Part shown: positions 1 to 6,477 of the stretch, piece by piece | How the letters are laid out: every line of letters begins with the position of its first letter | Position numbering within the stretch: position 1 is the stretch's first letter | Assembly (NCBI GenBank): GCA_031401035.1 | Contig: JANNRA010000074.1 | Coordinates: forward strand, 1-23,192 | Origin: JANNRA01 sp031401035 | Lineage (GTDB): Bacteria > Desulfobacterota > Binatia > HRBIN30 > CADEER01 | Direction of reading: 5' to 3' | Length of the DNA: 23,192 bases | Position numbers and translations under genes: made by a program | The notes under the pieces: model-generated | What the model was told of the DNA's origin: nothing | Databases searched by the model: none | What the model saw: the letters and a program-made list of their open reading frames with translations, nothing else

Positions 1-930
1 GTCGCCATCGTCACCGGCGCCGGGCGCGGCCTCGGCCGTGCCTACGCGCTGCGTCTGGCGGCGTACGGGGCGCGTGTGGTGGTCAACGACGCGGGGGTCG
101 CCGCCGACGGGGGGGCGACCGCGGAGCAGCCGGCCGCGGCGGTGGCGGCGGAGATCGGCGCCGCCGGCGGCGCGGCGGTGGCGCACGGCGGCGACGTCGG
201 CGAGATGGCCACCGGCGCGGAACTGGTGGCGTTGGCACTGACCACGTGGGGCCGCCTCGACGTGGTGGTGAACAACGCCGGCATCGGTCGGCCGCGCATG
301 GTGTTCAATCTCGAGGAGGACGATTGGGACGAGGTGCTGCGGGTCCATCTCAAGGGCACCTTCGCGGTCAGCCGCGCCGCCTGCCGCCATTGGCGGGCGC
401 AGGCCAAGGCAGGCCGCGGCGGCGGCGCCCGCCTGATCAACACCGCCAGCGGCCTGCTCGTCGCCGGCGGCGCCGGGCAATCGAACTACGTCGCCGCCAA
501 GGGCGCCATCGCGGCCTTCACCGAGGCGGTGGCGACCGAGATGGCGCCGTACGGCGTCACCGCCAACGCCGTCATGCCGGCGGCGTTGACGCGGCTGTCG
601 GGCGCCGGCTGGCGACTGCCGGCGACCGCGGACGAGGACCTCGACGCGCGCCACGTCGCCGAGTTGGTCTGCTACCTGGCCAGCCCTGCGTCCGGCTGGA
701 TCAGCGGGCAGACCTTTCATGTGCGCGGTGCGGTCGTCGAGCACGTCACGGGCTGGCAGTACGGCTCCGCCCTGACGCGCCCGGGCCGGCCGTTCAGCGC
801 CGTCGAGCTGGCCGAAGCGCTGCCGCGCCTGCTCGACCAGGACGCGGCCAGCTGCAAGCCGCCGCTGCTGCCGCCGGCCGAGTGGGCGGCGCGGCGCGCC
901 GGCGGGCGGTCGACGGATCAGCCGAAATGA
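1..930 (+). CDS. SDR-family NAD(P)-dependent oxidoreductase, 5' end cut by the window
   Basis: Short-chain dehydrogenase/reductase open from the first base, with 309 visible codons before TGA. The cofactor motif TGAGRGLG lies at visible residues 5-12, so probably only about 5-10 N-terminal residues are missing. NNAG is at 91-94, the catalytic Ser at about 150 (NTAS) and the YxxxK pair at Y163/K167. The roughly 60-residue tail after the Rossmann domain (VEHVTGW and following) and the spacing resemble the dehydrogenase domain of the HSD17B4/MFE-2 group, which oxidises 3-hydroxyacyl-CoA or hydroxysteroid substrates. The substrate cannot be read from sequence. The stop overlaps the next start (ATGA at 927-930), so it is probably co-translated with the DUF2889 gene. 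Confidence 0.9.
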   Translation, partial: VAIVTGAGRGLGRAYALRLAAYGARVVVNDAGVAADGGATAEQPAAAVAAEIGAAGGAAVAHGGDVGEMATGAELVALALTTWGRLDVVVNNAGIGRPRMVFNLEEDDWDEVLRVHLKGTFAVSRAACRHWRAQAKAGRGGGARLINTASGLLVAGGAGQSNYVAAKGAIAAFTEAVATEMAPYGVTANAVMPAALTRLSGAGWRLPATADEDLDARHVAELVCYLASPASGWISGQTFHVRGAVVEHVTGWQYGSALTRPGRPFSAVELAEALPRLLDQDAASCKPPLLPPAEWAARRAGGRSTDQPK

Positions 931-1937
931 CTCTGTCCGCTGCCGGCCATCCGTTGCACACCCGCTCGTTGTCGGTGACGCTGCGGCACGGCGAGGACGG
1001 CGTCGCCGACTTCGCCGCCTACATCCTCGACCTGCGCAAGCGCGGCTTCGCGCCCGTTGGCGGCGATCTGCAGGGCACCGGCATCGTCCATCACATGCGC
1101 CTCGACGGCCGCATCGACCGCGCCCAGGGCCGCCTGACGGGCCTCACCGCCGACATGCCCAGTGTCGCCTTCGAGGCCTCTCCGTCGACCGGCGGCGAGA
1201 GCTGCCGCGACCAGATCGGCCGCGTCGCGCAGCTCGAGGGCCTGACGCTCGACCAGACCTGGGCGCGTGCCATCGCCGCCGCTATCGGCGGCCCGCGCGG
1301 TTGCTCGCACATTCTCACCCTGGCGCAACTGCTCGCGCCGAGCGCCGTCTGGGGCTTCGCCGAGGACGCCCGGCTGCACGGCCCCGCGGCGGCACGGCGG
1401 CGCGGCGAGCGGCTGTTCCGGCGCGACGTCACCGTCGACGGCTACGAATCCGCCCCCGGCATGCTGGCGCTGACGCTGCAACTCAACGACCTCCACTTCG
1501 CCCCGGCGCCGGCGCGGCCGGCGCCGATGGATCGCTTCGCGGCGCAACGCGAGATCACCGTCAGCGCCAGCGTCGCCCTGCCGGAGCTGTCGCTCGCCGC
1601 CCTCGCCGTGCACGAGCGCGTGCGCAGCCGCGCCGACTTCGCCACCGCCGCGTGGGAAGCGCGCAGCCTCGACGTCGCCGACCTCGTCGGCGCTTCGCTG
1701 CGCGCCGGCATCAGCGCGCGCATCCTGACGCGCTTCGCCGCGGCCGGCGCCGACGCGCCGCTGCGCGAGGCGCTGCTGCAGCTGGCGCCGGCGCTGATCC
1801 AGTGCTTCGCCGCCCTCGACATCTGGGGCGACCTGTTCCGCGGCGGCGGTGCCGCCGCCCAGACCGGCGGGCAACCGGACTCGTGCTGGATGTGGCGCAC
1901 CGGCGGCGGGCTGCGCGATCCGCGTACCGGGTCCTGA
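927..1937 (+). CDS. DUF2889 domain protein
   Basis: This 336-residue protein starts at the ATG inside the ATGA overlap with the upstream SDR. The first half fits the DUF2889 family: an early LRKRGF segment, IVHHMRLDGRID near residues 52-63, and a GGPRGCSHILTL block around 119-131, which is the most recognisable family signature. The second half (about 150-336) is Ala-rich, predicted helical and not recognised. There is no signal peptide or membrane segment, so it is probably cytoplasmic. The biochemical function of DUF2889 is unknown to me. The four-base overlap with a dehydrogenase suggests a role in the same catabolic route, but this is context only. About 100 bp of non-coding DNA follow. 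Confidence 0.75.
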   Translation: MTLSAAGHPLHTRSLSVTLRHGEDGVADFAAYILDLRKRGFAPVGGDLQGTGIVHHMRLDGRIDRAQGRLTGLTADMPSVAFEASPSTGGESCRDQIGRVAQLEGLTLDQTWARAIAAAIGGPRGCSHILTLAQLLAPSAVWGFAEDARLHGPAAARRRGERLFRRDVTVDGYESAPGMLALTLQLNDLHFAPAPARPAPMDRFAAQREITVSASVALPELSLAALAVHERVRSRADFATAAWEARSLDVADLVGASLRAGISARILTRFAAAGADAPLREALLQLAPALIQCFAALDIWGDLFRGGGAAAQTGGQPDSCWMWRTGGGLRDPRTGS

Positions 1938-1968
1938 TTCCCGCCCGCCGCCCATCGGGTGAGCCGAT

Positions 1969-1980
1969 CGGTGGCCACCG
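1969..1980. promoter_or_regulatory. 12-bp perfect palindrome upstream of the HPF-like gene
   Basis: CGGTGGCCACCG is a perfect palindrome in the gap between the DUF2889 and HPF-like genes. It abuts copy A of the repeated promoter-like motif (1980-1999). The position, just upstream of a presumed -10 region, suits an operator. In DNA this GC-rich a 12-mer palindrome can arise by chance, so the call is tentative. Confidence 0.25.
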
Positions 1981-1999
1981 CATTTCCTATTTGCCGCTG
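1980..1999 (+). promoter_or_regulatory. Repeated AT-rich promoter-like motif, copy A
   Basis: GCATTTCCTATTTGCCGCTG ends 40 nt before the ATG at 2040. It is the most divergent of four intergenic copies in this window (others at 2920, 7970 and 8120). The AT-rich core inside roughly 70% GC DNA and the fixed distance to the start suggest a -10 region or regulator box. Confidence 0.45.
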
Positions 2000-2039
2000 C
2001 GAGGCCCGCTCCATATCTGAGACGTAAAGGGAGACCAGC

Positions 2040-2381
2040 ATGCGAGTGGAACTGCGAGCCAGGAGCATCACCATCACCGACGGACTGCGCGCGCACGCCG
2101 AACGGCGCCTTCGCTTCGCCCTCGGCCGCTTCGGCCCGGCCATCCGCCGCGTCTGCCTGCGCCTCGACGACGTCAATGGCCCGCGCGGGGGGATCGACAA
2201 GTCCTGCCGCCTCGTCGTCGGTTTGGCGCAGGGGGGCGAGGTGATCGTCGAGGACGCCGACGGCGACCTGCGGGCGCTGCTCGACCGAAGCGTCGATCGG
2301 GCCGGCCGCGCCGTCGAGCGTCGCCTCGCGCGGTTGCGCGAGCCCACCGGGCCCACGCGGCGCTCAGGGGTGGCCGCGTGA
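2040..2381 (+). CDS. HPF/RaiA-like ribosome hibernation factor, short form
   Basis: This 113-residue protein begins MRVELRARSITITDGLRAHAERRLRFALGRF in consecutive segments, the beta-strand/helix opening of the S30AE (HPF/YfiA) family. A central VCLRLDDVNGPRG strand and a C-terminal helix (RALLDRSVDRAGRAVERRLARL) follow. Family members bind the 30S decoding region and inactivate ribosomes in stationary phase or stress. The short length means there is no C-terminal dimerisation domain as in long HPF, so it resembles short HPF or RaiA. An AGGGAGA Shine-Dalgarno precedes the ATG. The stop overlaps the GTG of the next gene, and copy A of the repeated motif lies upstream. Confidence 0.75.
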   Translation: MRVELRARSITITDGLRAHAERRLRFALGRFGPAIRRVCLRLDDVNGPRGGIDKSCRLVVGLAQGGEVIVEDADGDLRALLDRSVDRAGRAVERRLARLREPTGPTRRSGVAA

Positions 2382-2878
2382 GGACGGCTGTGCGGGTCGC
2401 CTCGGTGGTGTGCCTGCTCCTGGCCAGCGCCGCCCCCGCGCGCGGCGACGATGTGGCGCTGGCGCGGCAGATCCAGCAGGCGGTGCAGGCGCACAACGCC
2501 GGTCAACTCTCCGAGGCCAAGGTGCAGATCGATGCGCGGGACGGCGCGGTTCTGCTGCGCGGCAGCGTGCGATTCCTGCGCCAGAAACTGCTCTACGAGC
2601 AGGTTGCCTGGCAGACGCCGGGCGTGCGCGAGGTCGAGAACGAACTGCGCGTCGTGCCGCTGCTGCCCGTGCCCGACGGCGACATCGAGCGCCAGATCAT
2701 CGCGCTGGCCAAACTCAACCGCTTCCAGGGGGCCGAAGTGCGGACGCAGGTGCGCGACGGCGCCGTGACGGTGCATGGCACCTTCCATGACCCCGCCGAT
2801 GTGTTCTTTCTCCGCCATCGCCTGGCCGACATCGAGGGCGTGCGCTCGCTGGCGATCGAGGCCAGCTTCGCGGTCTGA
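2378..2878 (+). CDS. Secreted/periplasmic protein with two BON domains
   Basis: A 166-residue protein starts at a GTG that overlaps the preceding TGA (2378-2381). Residues 1-23 form a signal peptide: basic MRTAVR, a hydrophobic VASVVCLLLAS core and an APARG cleavage region. Two BON-type repeats follow, at about 25-92 and 98-166. Each has a helix (DVALARQIQQAV; DGDIERQIIALA), a strand pair around DGAVLLRGSV or DGAVTVHGTF, and a GV..VENEL or GVRSLAIE ending. BON domains associate with membranes or phospholipids in OsmY-like and secretin-associated proteins. Coupling to a hibernation factor suggests a stress or stationary-phase operon, which is inference. Confidence 0.85.
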   Translation: MRTAVRVASVVCLLLASAAPARGDDVALARQIQQAVQAHNAGQLSEAKVQIDARDGAVLLRGSVRFLRQKLLYEQVAWQTPGVREVENELRVVPLLPVPDGDIERQIIALAKLNRFQGAEVRTQVRDGAVTVHGTFHDPADVFFLRHRLADIEGVRSLAIEASFAV

Positions 2879-2919
2879 CCGTCGCCCCAAGAATCATGGA
2901 AAAACGATAGATCGCAGCC

Positions 2920-2939
2920 CGATTATCTATTTGTTGATG
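2920..2939 (+). promoter_or_regulatory. Repeated AT-rich promoter-like motif, copy B
   Basis: CGATTATCTATTTGTTGATG ends 41 nt before the ATG at 2981, nearly the same spacing as copies A and D. An ATAGAT about 19 nt upstream (near 2907) is the inverse of the ATCTAT core and could form a second half-site. No convincing -35 hexamer is visible. Confidence 0.5.
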
Positions 2940-2980
2940 TAGTCGCTCTCGCGTATCAGCAGCGCCAGGAGGAAGAACGG

Positions 2981-3373
2981 ATGCACGCGAAAGCGAGTAC
3001 GCGGCAGTGGGCGGGTGGCGATCGGGTGCCGCGCATGTGGTCGCACGCCCTGACGGACGATGCGCTCATTCCGGAGCCGGCCCTGCCGGCGCAGGTGTAT
3101 CATCTGTGGCACCACACCTGTGCCATCGCGCCGGAACGCGCCCTGGCGCTGGCGGTGCTGATGCAGGCGGTCGGCGACGTGCACCGCTATCAGGCGAGCG
3201 GGTTGAGCCACCACCAGCGCCTGCACGATCAGGCGCAGGAGTGGATGCGGGCGGAGGACCATGCCTGGCCCTTCTCGTTCGTCAACCTATGCGCGGTATT
3301 CTCGATCGACGTCGGGCAGGTTCGCAAGGAGATGGCCGAGACGCCGGTACTGCCGGCGCGCCAGGCGGCGTGA
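2981..3373 (+). CDS. Uncharacterised 130-residue protein
   Basis: I do not recognise a named family. The protein has no signal peptide or membrane segment and looks helical. Notable segments are PAQVYHLWHHTCAIAPERALALAVLMQAVGD (two pieces, residues about 36-66) and EWMRAEDHAWPFSFVNLCAVFSIDVGQVRKEM (two pieces, about 87-118). The second, an acidic helix followed by WPFSFVNLC and then a D..Q/L R turn, resembles a conserved segment I associate with small hypothetical proteins in deltaproteobacterial genomes. An AGGAGGAAG Shine-Dalgarno sits just upstream of the ATG, which supports this start. Copy B of the repeated motif lies 41 nt before the start. The gene ends 25 bp before the channel gene and may be co-transcribed with it. 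Confidence 0.7.
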   Translation: MHAKASTRQWAGGDRVPRMWSHALTDDALIPEPALPAQVYHLWHHTCAIAPERALALAVLMQAVGDVHRYQASGLSHHQRLHDQAQEWMRAEDHAWPFSFVNLCAVFSIDVGQVRKEMAETPVLPARQAA

Positions 3374-3398
3374 TCGGCGACATGGGCGGGAGGCCGGG

Positions 3399-4220
3399 AT
3401 GACGCTGCGCGAGCGCTGCGGGGTGCTCGTCGAGCACGCCGTCTTTCACCGCCTGGTGATCGGGCTGATCCTGCTCAATGCCGCCGCGATGGGGATCGAG
3501 ACGTCGGCGGCGGTGGTGGCGACGCACGGCGGCTGGCTGCGCGGCGTCAATGTCGCCATCCAGGCCGCCTTCGTCGTCGAGATCGCGCTGCGGCTGCTCG
3601 GCAGCCGCTCGATCGGCGGCTTCCTGCGCGACGGCTGGAATTGCTTCGACGTGCTGGTCGTCGCCGCGTCGCTGTTGCCGGTCGCCGGGCCGTTCGCCAC
3701 CGTGGCGCGCCTGGCGCGGGTGCTGCGTGTCGCACGCCTGGTCTCCGCCTCCGCCGAATTGCGCCTCATCGTCTCCACCATGCTGCGCTCGATTCCGTCC
3801 ATGGGGCACGTCGTCCTGCTGTTGGGAGTCCTGTTGTACGTGTACGGGATCATCGGCTTCCACCTCTTCCACCGCGACGACCCGCAGCACTGGGGTTCGC
3901 TCGGCATCGCGCTGCTCAGCCTGTTCCAGGTGCTCACCCTCGAGGGCTGGGTGGAGATGCAGAACGCGGTGATCGGGGCGCAGCCCTGGGCCTGGCTGTT
4001 CTTCGGCAGCTTCGTGGTCATCGCCGTCTTCGTGGTCATCAACCTGTTCATCGCGGTGGTGATCAACAACCTGCAGACCGTGCAGAGCGAGGAGCGGTTG
4101 CGCGGCATCGACGCGGCCGAGCAGGCGCTGGTCGAGCAGGTGGCGAGCCTGCGCGCCCAGCTCGAGCGGTTCGAGCAGTCCCTGACGGTGCGCGGACCGG
4201 GACGGCGGGAGGCGGCATGA
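3399..4220 (+). CDS. NaChBac-type voltage-gated ion channel subunit
   Basis: This 273-residue protein has the architecture and length of bacterial single-domain voltage-gated sodium channels. S1 is about residues 17-36, S2 about 49-68 with conserved E61, and S3 about 80-98. S4 carries arginines every third residue (R104, R107, R110, R113). S5 is about 134-155, the pore helix and filter TLEGW are at 180-184, and S6 is about 198-224. A charged C-terminal neck and coiled coil (about 230-262) fit tetramer assembly. Classical sodium-selective members have TLESW; here Ser is Gly, so selectivity is uncertain. I chose the ATG with GGGAGG upstream because longer in-frame starts add a basic, non-homologous leader. 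The stop overlaps the purE start (ATGA). Confidence 0.88.
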   Translation: MTLRERCGVLVEHAVFHRLVIGLILLNAAAMGIETSAAVVATHGGWLRGVNVAIQAAFVVEIALRLLGSRSIGGFLRDGWNCFDVLVVAASLLPVAGPFATVARLARVLRVARLVSASAELRLIVSTMLRSIPSMGHVVLLLGVLLYVYGIIGFHLFHRDDPQHWGSLGIALLSLFQVLTLEGWVEMQNAVIGAQPWAWLFFGSFVVIAVFVVINLFIAVVINNLQTVQSEERLRGIDAAEQALVEQVASLRAQLERFEQSLTVRGPGRREAA

Positions 4221-4735
4221 GCGGGCCGGTGGTGGGCGTGATCATGGGCAGCGCCTCGGACTTCGAGACGCTGCGGCACGCCGCCGAGACGCTGGCGGCG
4301 TTGGACGTGGCGTACGAGGTCGACGTCGTCAGCGCCCACCGGACGCCGCAGCGCATGGTCGAGTACGCCACCCAGGCGCAGCGGCGCGGCCTCCGGGTCA
4401 TCATCGCCGGCGCCGGCGGCGCCGCGCACCTGCCGGGCATGGTCGCGGCCCTCACGCCGTTGCCGGTGCTGGGCGTGCCGGTGAGGTCGGACGCGCTGCG
4501 CGGCATCGACAGCCTCCTGTCGATCGTGCAGATGCCGGCCGGCGTGCCGACCGCGACCTTCGCCATCGGTCGCGCCGGCGCCGTCAATGCGGCCCTGTTC
4601 GCCGTCCGCATGCTGGCGCACGGCGATGCAGCGCTGGCGGCGCGGCTGGAGGCGCACCGCGCCGAGCAGGCCGAGGCGGTGCGCAGCGGCGCGGCGGCCC
4701 TGCGCGCCCAGCCGGCGCCTCCGCGCCACGAGTGA
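4217..4735 (+). CDS. purE: 5-(carboxyamino)imidazole ribonucleotide mutase
   Basis: The 172-residue length is normal for class I PurE, which converts N5-CAIR to CAIR in de novo purine synthesis. Visible signatures are GVIMGSASDFETL (residues about 7-19), the active-site SAHRTPQRM (about 38-46) and GAGGAAHLPGM (about 67-77). The start lies in an ATGA overlap with the upstream channel gene, and purK follows after 4 bp. This gives a channel-purE-purK transcription unit. The C-terminal tail after about residue 160 is Ala/Arg-rich and not conserved. Confidence 0.95.
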   Translation: MSGPVVGVIMGSASDFETLRHAAETLAALDVAYEVDVVSAHRTPQRMVEYATQAQRRGLRVIIAGAGGAAHLPGMVAALTPLPVLGVPVRSDALRGIDSLLSIVQMPAGVPTATFAIGRAGAVNAALFAVRMLAHGDAALAARLEAHRAEQAEAVRSGAAALRAQPAPPRHE

Positions 4736-4739
4736 GGCC

Positions 4740-5894
4740 ATGCGACGGGTCGGAATCCTCGGTGGCGGGCAGCTCGGCACGATGCTGGCTGAGTCCGTGC
4801 AGCGGCTCGGGGCGCGAGTGCGCGTCTTCGACCCGGATCCGGTTTCACCGGCGACGCGCCAGGTGGTCGACGTGGTGACCGCGGCATGGCACGACCGCGC
4901 CGCGTTGGCGCGCTTCGCCAGCGGCTGCGACGTCCTCACCTGCGATACCGAGCATGTGCCCCTCACGGCGCTGTGCGGCGCCCCCTGGGCGGGTCGCTTC
5001 CGCCCCTCGCTGCGGGCCATCGCCGTGGCCCAGCATCGAGTCCGCGAGAAGGCGTTCCTCGCCGCCGCCGGCATGCCGCTCGCCGCCTGGCGCGCCGGGC
5101 GCGGGGGGGGCGAGTTAGCGTGGGCGGCGGAGGCGTTCGGTTTCCCGTGCATCCTCAAGCGCGCCGAGGGCGGCTACGACGGACACGGCCAGCGTCTGCT
5201 GCGCGGCGGCGACGACGTCGAGTCGGCGCGGCGCGACGTCGGCGAGCGAGACGAGGCCTGGGTACTCGAGGAACCGGTGCGGCTGGTCGCCGAGCTGAGC
5301 TGTATCGTCGTGCGCGGCGGCGGCGCGGCGACCACCTTCCCGATCCTCGAGAACGCCCACCGCGATCACATTCTCGACGCCACGGTGGTGCCGGCGCGGC
5401 TGGCGCCGGACGTGGAGGATCGGGCGCGCGCGATGGCGCTACGCCTCGCCGCGGCGCTCGATGTCGAGGGCCTGCTGACCGTCGAGTTCTTCCTCGGGCT
5501 GCGCGCCGGCAGCGCGTCGCCCGAGCTGCTGGTCAACGAACTGGCGCCGCGGCCCCACAACTCCGGGCATGTCACCCGCCGCGCCTGCACCCTGAGCCAG
5601 TTCGACGCGCTGGCGCGGGTGCTGCTCGATCTGCCCGTTCCGCCGCCGGCGCTGCTCGACGGCGCCTACGCGATGGCCAACCTGCTCGGCGAGGTGGGCC
5701 CGCTCGCCGCAGCGGCGGCGCAGCCGGAGGTCGTCGAACTGACCCTCTACGGAAAGCGGACCAGCGCGCCACGGCGCAAGATGGGGCATGTCATTACGCA
5801 CGCGGCCGACGTGGACGCCGCCCTGGCGGCAGCCGACGCCGCCCGCGACGCGCTGCGGCCGGGCGCCGGGGCTGACCAGCGGCCCAGCGTCTGA
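4740..5894 (+). CDS. purK: 5-(carboxyamino)imidazole ribonucleotide synthase
   Basis: This 384-residue ATP-grasp enzyme makes N5-CAIR from AIR, ATP and bicarbonate, supplying PurE directly upstream. Signatures are the N-terminal VGILGGGQLGTML (residues 4-16), the ATP-grasp lysine segment CILKRAEGGYDGHG (about 136-149), EEPVRLVAELS (about 178-188) and the family-specific VNELAPRPHNSGHVT (about 264-278). It is about 30 residues longer than E. coli PurK, mostly at the C-terminus. A GAGTGAGG stretch overlapping the purE stop is the likely ribosome binding site. Use of bicarbonate is notable because sbtAB lies 2.3 kb downstream, although there is no direct evidence of a link. Confidence 0.95.
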   Translation: MRRVGILGGGQLGTMLAESVQRLGARVRVFDPDPVSPATRQVVDVVTAAWHDRAALARFASGCDVLTCDTEHVPLTALCGAPWAGRFRPSLRAIAVAQHRVREKAFLAAAGMPLAAWRAGRGGGELAWAAEAFGFPCILKRAEGGYDGHGQRLLRGGDDVESARRDVGERDEAWVLEEPVRLVAELSCIVVRGGGAATTFPILENAHRDHILDATVVPARLAPDVEDRARAMALRLAAALDVEGLLTVEFFLGLRAGSASPELLVNELAPRPHNSGHVTRRACTLSQFDALARVLLDLPVPPPALLDGAYAMANLLGEVGPLAAAAAQPEVVELTLYGKRTSAPRRKMGHVITHAADVDAALAAADAARDALRPGAGADQRPSV

Positions 5895-5936
5895 CGGCGA
5901 ACTCTCGCGCCCGCCCCCCCTGCGGACGCGGGCGGC

Positions 5937-5979
5937 GGGCGAGGGGACTGGTAGGCGATCGGCCTACCGGCCCTCGCCC
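5937..5979. terminator. Long hairpin between convergent purK and response regulator genes
   Basis: An outer stem of GGGCGAGGG (5937-5945) pairs with CCCTCGCCC (5971-5979). An inner stem of GGTAGGC (5950-5956) pairs with GCCTACC (5962-5968) around a GATCG loop. It lies between the convergent ends of purK (5894) and the response regulator, whose TAG stop (5964-5966) sits inside the inner stem. No T-run follows on either strand, so it is not a textbook intrinsic terminator. The location suggests a bidirectional terminator or an mRNA-stabilising 3' structure. Confidence 0.55.
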
Positions 5980-6428
5980 GGCAACCTGCTCAACGTCAGC
6001 AGTTCGCGCACGACCGACACCAGGTCGTCGATCTCGAAGGGCTTGTCGAACAGGTGCGCGGCGCCCAGCTGGGCCGCCAGATCGTGCGCCTCGGGCGAGG
6101 CGAAGGCCGTCATGAGGATCACCGGCGGCGGCGACGACCCGGCGCGCAGGATGCGCAGCGCCTCGAAGCCGCTCCAGCCGGGCATGCGGACGTCGGAGAC
6201 GATGATGTCCGGTGGCTCGACGGGGGTGCCGCGGAAGGTCCACGGCTGCGCATAGCCGACACATTCGACGCCGCTCGTCGCCTCGACGACGTCAAACCCG
6301 TCGCGCCGCAGGGCGGCGGCGATCAGCGCGCGCAGCGCGTCGTCGTCGTCGGCGACGAGCACGCGACCGAGTGGCGGCGCCGCGGCGGTCGGATCAGTCG
6401 CCGTGCCGGGCATGACTGGTATGGTCAT
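5964..6428 (-). CDS. Receiver-only response regulator
   Basis: This 154-residue protein consists of a single CheY-like receiver. It has an acidic cluster at DDDD 27-30, phosphoacceptor D79 (IIVSDVRMPG), the switch Thr in LMTAF (T107) and conserved K129 (FDKPF). There is no output domain. A short insertion (about 58-72, GYAQPWTFRGTPVEP) before the phosphoacceptor strand is longer than in typical receivers. A strong AGAGGAGG Shine-Dalgarno 7 nt before the ATG supports this start. It lies 49 bp downstream of the histidine kinase on the same strand and is presumably its partner, acting through protein contacts or as a phosphorelay intermediate. Confidence 0.92.
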   Translation of the reverse strand: MTIPVMPGTATDPTAAAPPLGRVLVADDDDALRALIAAALRRDGFDVVEATSGVECVGYAQPWTFRGTPVEPPDIIVSDVRMPGWSGFEALRILRAGSSPPPVILMTAFASPEAHDLAAQLGAAHLFDKPFEIDDLVSVVRELLTLSRLPGEGR

Positions 6429-6477
6429 TATGCATCCTCCTCTGGGCGTGTCCTCGTCGATGGGGCGGGTCTCGTAC

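Noticed and set aside
918..2096. Long minus-strand ORF of 392 codons opposite the DUF2889 gene
   Set aside because: Arg/Ala/Gly/Glu-rich shadow frame produced by high GC. The plus frame has recognisable DUF2889 motifs and a coupled start.
3446..5158. Minus-strand ORF of 570 codons across the channel, purE and purK
   Set aside because: It is antisense to three well-recognised genes, has low-complexity Ser/Arg/Thr composition and shows no domain signature.
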